64,000 nucleotides of DNA, from assembly GCF_000382325.1 (NCBI RefSeq), contig NZ_KB908058.1, positions 186,001 through 250,000 of the forward strand. Reading direction: 5' to 3'. Under the pieces are notes generated by a model, which did not search any database, was not told where the DNA came from, and saw only the letters and a program-made list of their open reading frames with translations. Position 1 is the stretch's first letter. Every line of letters starts with the position of its first letter. Source of the stretch: Woodsholea maritima DSM 17123. GTDB lineage: Bacteria; Pseudomonadota; Alphaproteobacteria; Caulobacterales; Maricaulaceae. Shown here piece after piece: positions 60,844 to 64,000 of the stretch. The position numbers and the translations under genes are program-made.

Positions 60844-61295
60844 ATGAGGAAAGCCTTATCGCCATGAGCGAGCAGGCCCGTGACGGGCTGGAGCCTTTAC
60901 GCCAAGCCGGTGAAGATTTGCGTGCGGTGATGCACGAGATTGGCGGCGCGCTAAAAACCAGTTTGGAGGATGCAGCGCGTTCCGGCGAGGTGTCCTTTGC
61001 GCGGCTGGGCCGTGAATTGCGCGCCAGCCTGGTAAATCTGGCGTTGGATCAGGTGATCGCACCGGGCCTGGATCAGGTCTTCCATCGCCTGCGCGGCGGG
61101 CTGGGCCTTGATCATGGCGCTTCGCGGTCTTCGCCCATGGGGTTCGAACCGCGCAGCCGGATCAACGAAGCTATGGCCCCGATCTCGATTGTCGTGAACC
61201 ATCAAGGTGGGCCGTTACAAGGCATAGAGGCGTCAGAAAATCAAATCGCGGCGGCGATTGCGCGCGCGGTGCAGCGCGGGATGACCCGGCTATGA
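60840..61295 (+). CDS. GTA gene 11, short tape-measure protein
   Basis: A 151-residue protein with a helical N-terminal half (EQARDGLEPLRQAGEDLRAV, RLGRELRASLVNLALDQVI) and a C-terminal IAAAIARAVQRGMTRL. The position between chaperones and DUF2460 fits GTA g11, which sets tail length. It is short compared with a usual phage tape measure, consistent with a short GTA tail. Confidence 0.83.
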   Translation: MNEESLIAMSEQARDGLEPLRQAGEDLRAVMHEIGGALKTSLEDAARSGEVSFARLGRELRASLVNLALDQVIAPGLDQVFHRLRGGLGLDHGASRSSPMGFEPRSRINEAMAPISIVVNHQGGPLQGIEASENQIAAAIARAVQRGMTRL

Positions 61296-61885
61296 GCGGG
61301 TTTCATGATGTGCGCTTCCCCTTTCATCTGAGCCTGGGTGCGAGGGGGCAGATTGAACGCCGGACAGAGATTGTCAGCCTGAAATCCGGGGCCGAAGAGC
61401 GCAACTCCCCCTGGGCTCATGGGCGGCGGCGCTGGGATGTGGGTGCGGCGTTGAAAACGCGTAGCGATGGCGATCAGCTGATTGCGTTTTTTGAGGCCCG
61501 CCGCGGGCCACTACACGCCTTTCGCTTTCGTGATCCTTTGGATGATCGCGCCGAAACCATGCTGTTGGGAGTGGGCGATGGCCTGAGGACGCAGTTTCAA
61601 TTGATCAAAACCTATGACAGCGGAGCCTATGGCTATGTGCGCCCCATCACCTTGCCGGTGGTGGAAAGTGTTGCGCTGTGGGTCGGGGGGGCGCCCGTCA
61701 CGGCCAGCATCGAAGCGGGCGGCGTGATCAGCTTGGTGAGCGCGCCTGCCCCGGGCGAAGAAGTGCGCGCGAGTTTCCACTTTGATGTTCCTGTCCGCTT
61801 TGAAAGCGAGCGCCTGGCTTTGTCCATGGTCCATCCAGGCCATGTTGAGGCGGGGTCCATTGGCTTGATTGAGGTGCGCTTATGA
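61292..61885 (+). CDS. GTA gene 12, distal tail protein (DUF2460)
   Basis: A 197-residue DUF2460 protein with FHDVRFPFHLSLGARGQIERRTEIV, RRRWDVGAALKTRSD, FFEARRGPLHAFRFRDPLDD and VRFESERLALSM. It connects the tail tube to the hub. Overlaps both neighbours by four bases. Confidence 0.94.
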   Translation: MSGFHDVRFPFHLSLGARGQIERRTEIVSLKSGAEERNSPWAHGRRRWDVGAALKTRSDGDQLIAFFEARRGPLHAFRFRDPLDDRAETMLLGVGDGLRTQFQLIKTYDSGAYGYVRPITLPVVESVALWVGGAPVTASIEAGGVISLVSAPAPGEEVRASFHFDVPVRFESERLALSMVHPGHVEAGSIGLIEVRL

Positions 61886-62532
61886 GACTGATCTCCAGCG
61901 CCCTGCAAAGCCATCTTGATGGCGGGGCGACGACCCTGGCCTGGGCGTGGCAGATCACACGGCGCGATGGCGCGGTCTTTGGCTTTTGCGATCATGATGA
62001 GGCCCTGGTGATCGAGGGGGTGACTTATCATCCCGGCGTCGGGTTGGAGGCCCAGCCGCTGCGCCGTGATGGCGGCCCTGCCCAAGGCGGGGTCCGGGGG
62101 CTGATCGACAGTGATGTTATTACCGAAGCCGATATCGGCGCGGGTCTATGGGATGGCGCGCGTTTGCGCTTGATGAGGGTGAATTGGGCGAGCCCGGATC
62201 AGCATGTGCAGATCTTTATCGGCGAGCTGGGGGAGATCCGCCACGGCCCGGCCGGCTTTGAGGCGGAGATCCTAGGGCTCAGCCATCGGCTTAATCGCAC
62301 GCTGGGCCGGGCGTATGCGCGCACCTGTGATGCCAGCCTGGGCGATGCGCGCTGCGGGGTTGATCTGGGTGATCCCCGCTATGGCGTGCAAAGCTGTGAT
62401 AAGCGCTTTGAAACCTGTCAGGCCCGCTTTGCCAATGGGGTGAATTTTCGCGGTATGCCGCATATGCCGGGCAATGATGTTTTACTGCGCGCCGGTGATC
62501 AAGACCCCATTCGCGATGGGGGGCGGCGATGA
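61882..62532 (+). CDS. GTA gene 13, tail hub protein (DUF2163), internally shortened
   Basis: A 216-residue protein. The N-terminal DUF2163 half is normal (DGGATTLAWAWQITRRDGAVFGFCDHDEAL), through RTCDASLGDARCGVDLGDPRYG. It then continues straight into SCDKRFETCQARFANGVNF and the PGND end. In relatives about 70-80 residues of the Phage_BR0599 domain lie between these parts. The total is therefore shorter than the ~290 residues I expect for g13. The frame is intact, so this looks like an in-frame deletion rather than a broken gene. Confidence 0.88.
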   Translation: MRLISSALQSHLDGGATTLAWAWQITRRDGAVFGFCDHDEALVIEGVTYHPGVGLEAQPLRRDGGPAQGGVRGLIDSDVITEADIGAGLWDGARLRLMRVNWASPDQHVQIFIGELGEIRHGPAGFEAEILGLSHRLNRTLGRAYARTCDASLGDARCGVDLGDPRYGVQSCDKRFETCQARFANGVNFRGMPHMPGNDVLLRAGDQDPIRDGGRR

Positions 62533-62963
62533 GCGAGAGGCTGCGCGCGGTGATCGTGTGCGAGGCGCGCGCCTGGCTGGCAACGCCCTATTGCCATCAG
62601 ATGAGTGTGAAGGGTGTGGGCTGTGATTGCCTGGGCCTGGTGCGCGGTGTCTGGCGTCATCTTTATGGCGCAGAGCCTGAGACGCTTGCGCCTTACAGTC
62701 CCGACTGGGCGGAGCGCAGTGGACGCGAAACCTTGTTGGGCGCGGCAGAGCGCTGGATGATCCGCGTGCCGCGCGATGAAGCCCAGCCCGGTGATGTGGC
62801 GCTCTTTCGCTATGGTGCGGGCTATCCCTTGAAGCATTGCGCGATTTTAAGCGCGTCCGGCCAGATGCTGCACGCCTATAGCCCGGTTGGCGTCGTTGAA
62901 AGCGCGCTGATCGCCTGGTGGCGCAGGCGTATGGGCGCGGTGTTTCGCTTTCCTGATTTATAA
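62529..62963 (+). CDS. GTA gene 14, NlpC/P60 cell-wall peptidase
   Basis: A 144-residue NlpC/P60-family enzyme with the catalytic cysteine in KGVGCDCLGLVRGVWR, the histidine in YPLKHCAILSASG and GDVALFRYGAGYP. It cleaves peptidoglycan peptides, probably during DNA entry into the recipient. It overlaps g13 by four bases. Confidence 0.92.
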   Translation: MSERLRAVIVCEARAWLATPYCHQMSVKGVGCDCLGLVRGVWRHLYGAEPETLAPYSPDWAERSGRETLLGAAERWMIRVPRDEAQPGDVALFRYGAGYPLKHCAILSASGQMLHAYSPVGVVESALIAWWRRRMGAVFRFPDL

Positions 62964-62980
62964 CGCAAAGGGGCTTTCCC

Positions 62981-64000
62981 ATGGCGCAAATGGCGTTGAG
63001 CTATGCAATAGATAGCGCGCAAACCCTGGCCTTGAATTATGCCAGTCAGGCGTTAAGCGCGGCGCTGGCCCCGCGTGGGCCGGATGGGCCGCGCTTGTCC
63101 GAACTGGCGATCCAGACTTCCACCGAGGGCCAGTTTATCCCTATTCTCTATGGCCGGATGCGCTTGGCTGGTCAGGTGATCTGGGCCGCGCGTTTTAAAG
63201 AATATGTCACCAAAGCCGACCGCCCGGGCAAGGGCGGCGGCGGGGCCAGGCAATATACCTATTCCCTGTCGTTTGCGGTGGGTCTGTGTGAAGGCGAAAT
63301 CGCCGGGATTGGCCGGATTTGGGCCAATGGTCAGGAACTGGACCAGACAGAGCTTGTCTACCGTGTCCATACCGGTACGCCTGATCAGGCCCCTGATCCT
63401 TTAATTGCGGCCATCGAAGGGGCTGCGCCCGCCTATCGTGATCTGGCCTATGTGGTGTTTGAGGATTTGCCGCTGGATCCCTTTGGCCAGCGCATTCCGA
63501 ACTTAAGCTTTGAAGTCATCGCGCGCACCAAGGCCAGCGAAGAGGTGCCCTTGGAGGATTTAATCGAAGGCGTGTGTCTGATCCCGGCTTCGGGCGAGTT
63601 CAGCTATGCCACCACGCCGGTCCTGCGCGATTTACGGCCTGGTGAAGCGCTCAGTGAAAACCAGCATAGCTCAAGGGGCGTGGACGTGTTGGCCTCGCTA
63701 GATGATCTTGAAGCGCGCCTGCCCAAGTGTCGTTCGGTGGCCTTGGTGGTGGCCTGGTTTGGTACGGATCTACGCTGTGAAGCCTGTCAGCTAAAACCGG
63801 GCATTGAGGTGCGGTTGAAAACCACCCAAGGCGTAGAATGGGGGGTGGCGGGGTTGAACCGTGATAACGCCTATCTCGTCAGCCAGAAAGAGGGCCGTCC
63901 GGCCTATGGCGGCACGCCGAGTGATGACAGTGTCAAGGCTTTGATCGGCGAACTGAAAAGCCGGGGTTTTCAAGTCACTTTCTATCCCTTCATTCTGATG
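62981..64000 (+). CDS. GTA gene 15, host-specificity/tail fibre protein (3' truncated by window end)
   Basis: An open frame of 340 codons from ATG 62981 to the end of the window. GTA g15 is a very large ('megatron') tail tip protein. The opening MAQMALSYAIDSAQTLALNY, the PRLSELAIQTSTEGQFIPILYG segment and YTYSLSFAVGLCEGEIAGIGRIWANG are typical. Its further domains lie outside. It starts 17 bases after g14 and is the last gene visible. Confidence 0.92.
   Translation, partial: MAQMALSYAIDSAQTLALNYASQALSAALAPRGPDGPRLSELAIQTSTEGQFIPILYGRMRLAGQVIWAARFKEYVTKADRPGKGGGGARQYTYSLSFAVGLCEGEIAGIGRIWANGQELDQTELVYRVHTGTPDQAPDPLIAAIEGAAPAYRDLAYVVFEDLPLDPFGQRIPNLSFEVIARTKASEEVPLEDLIEGVCLIPASGEFSYATTPVLRDLRPGEALSENQHSSRGVDVLASLDDLEARLPKCRSVALVVAWFGTDLRCEACQLKPGIEVRLKTTQGVEWGVAGLNRDNAYLVSQKEGRPAYGGTPSDDSVKALIGELKSRGFQVTFYPFILM

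Overview
The window looks like a chromosomal segment of an alphaproteobacterium, most likely a dimorphic or prosthecate member of the Maricaulales/Hyphomonadaceae/Caulobacterales group. This is inferred from gene content: a DivJ-like cell-cycle histidine kinase, two DUF2336 proteins, DUF1491, DUF5330-like, DUF6456 and DUF2867 proteins, a complete-looking alphaproteobacterial gene transfer agent (GTA) cluster, and the short CCGGATCAAGTCCGG-type palindromic repeats common in such genomes. Base composition is moderately GC-rich apart from a few AT-richer genes. There are no rRNA genes, insertion sequences or CRISPR arrays. One tRNA (Gln, TTG) is present.

Layout. 1-13 kb: a 5'-truncated TrmA-family RNA methyltransferase, a MACPF/perforin-like protein with three C-terminal beta-prism repeats, aroC, a J-domain protein, pdxH, a DUF1499 protein, a metallo-beta-lactamase-fold hydrolase overlapping an ATP-grasp-like gene, an orphan oligopeptide-binding lipoprotein, a DUF3667 protein and sppA. 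13-20.6 kb: tRNA-Gln and a TonB energy-transduction operon (DUF3450, long ExbB/TtpC, short ExbB, two ExbD, TonB, TPR protein) followed by a second TonB gene. 20.7-26.7 kb: DUF2867, an oligopeptidase B-like lipoprotein, msrB, an MFS transporter and a DUF2336 protein. 26.9-34.8 kb: a ten-gene Mrp-type cation/proton antiporter operon with three NuoL/M/N-like subunits and a histidine-rich MnhC. 34.8-40.1 kb: a DnaA box, a stand-alone DnaA domain-IV protein, a DUF6456 protein, sufE, small exported proteins and the DivJ-like kinase. 40.1-52.6 kb: two repeat-rich intergenic regions around a BcsB-like gene pair, prfC, an MscS channel, the second DUF2336 gene, a PAN-domain protein, a NavAb-like sodium channel, a class A penicillin-binding protein and a YcgN-family protein. 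52.7-64 kb: the GTA structural cluster, from gene 1 (small terminase) into gene 15, which runs off the window end.

The GTA cluster is the most unusual part. It lacks a recognisable gene 7. It is interrupted by an antisense membrane-protein gene between g5 and g6, and by an insert between g8 and g9. That insert holds three hairpin terminators, a DUF4760-like membrane protein gene and a 34-codon ORF made largely of a hexapeptide repeat (consensus IEGTSR) whose copies differ mainly at third codon positions. Its gp13 seems to have lost an internal segment. Elsewhere, four copies of a short hairpin element in the intergenic repeats show compensatory base changes in both stems, which suggests a structured repeat or RNA element.

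Start codons were chosen from ribosome-binding-site spacing and family alignment from memory. No database search was run, so family names rest on recognised motifs and gene order.
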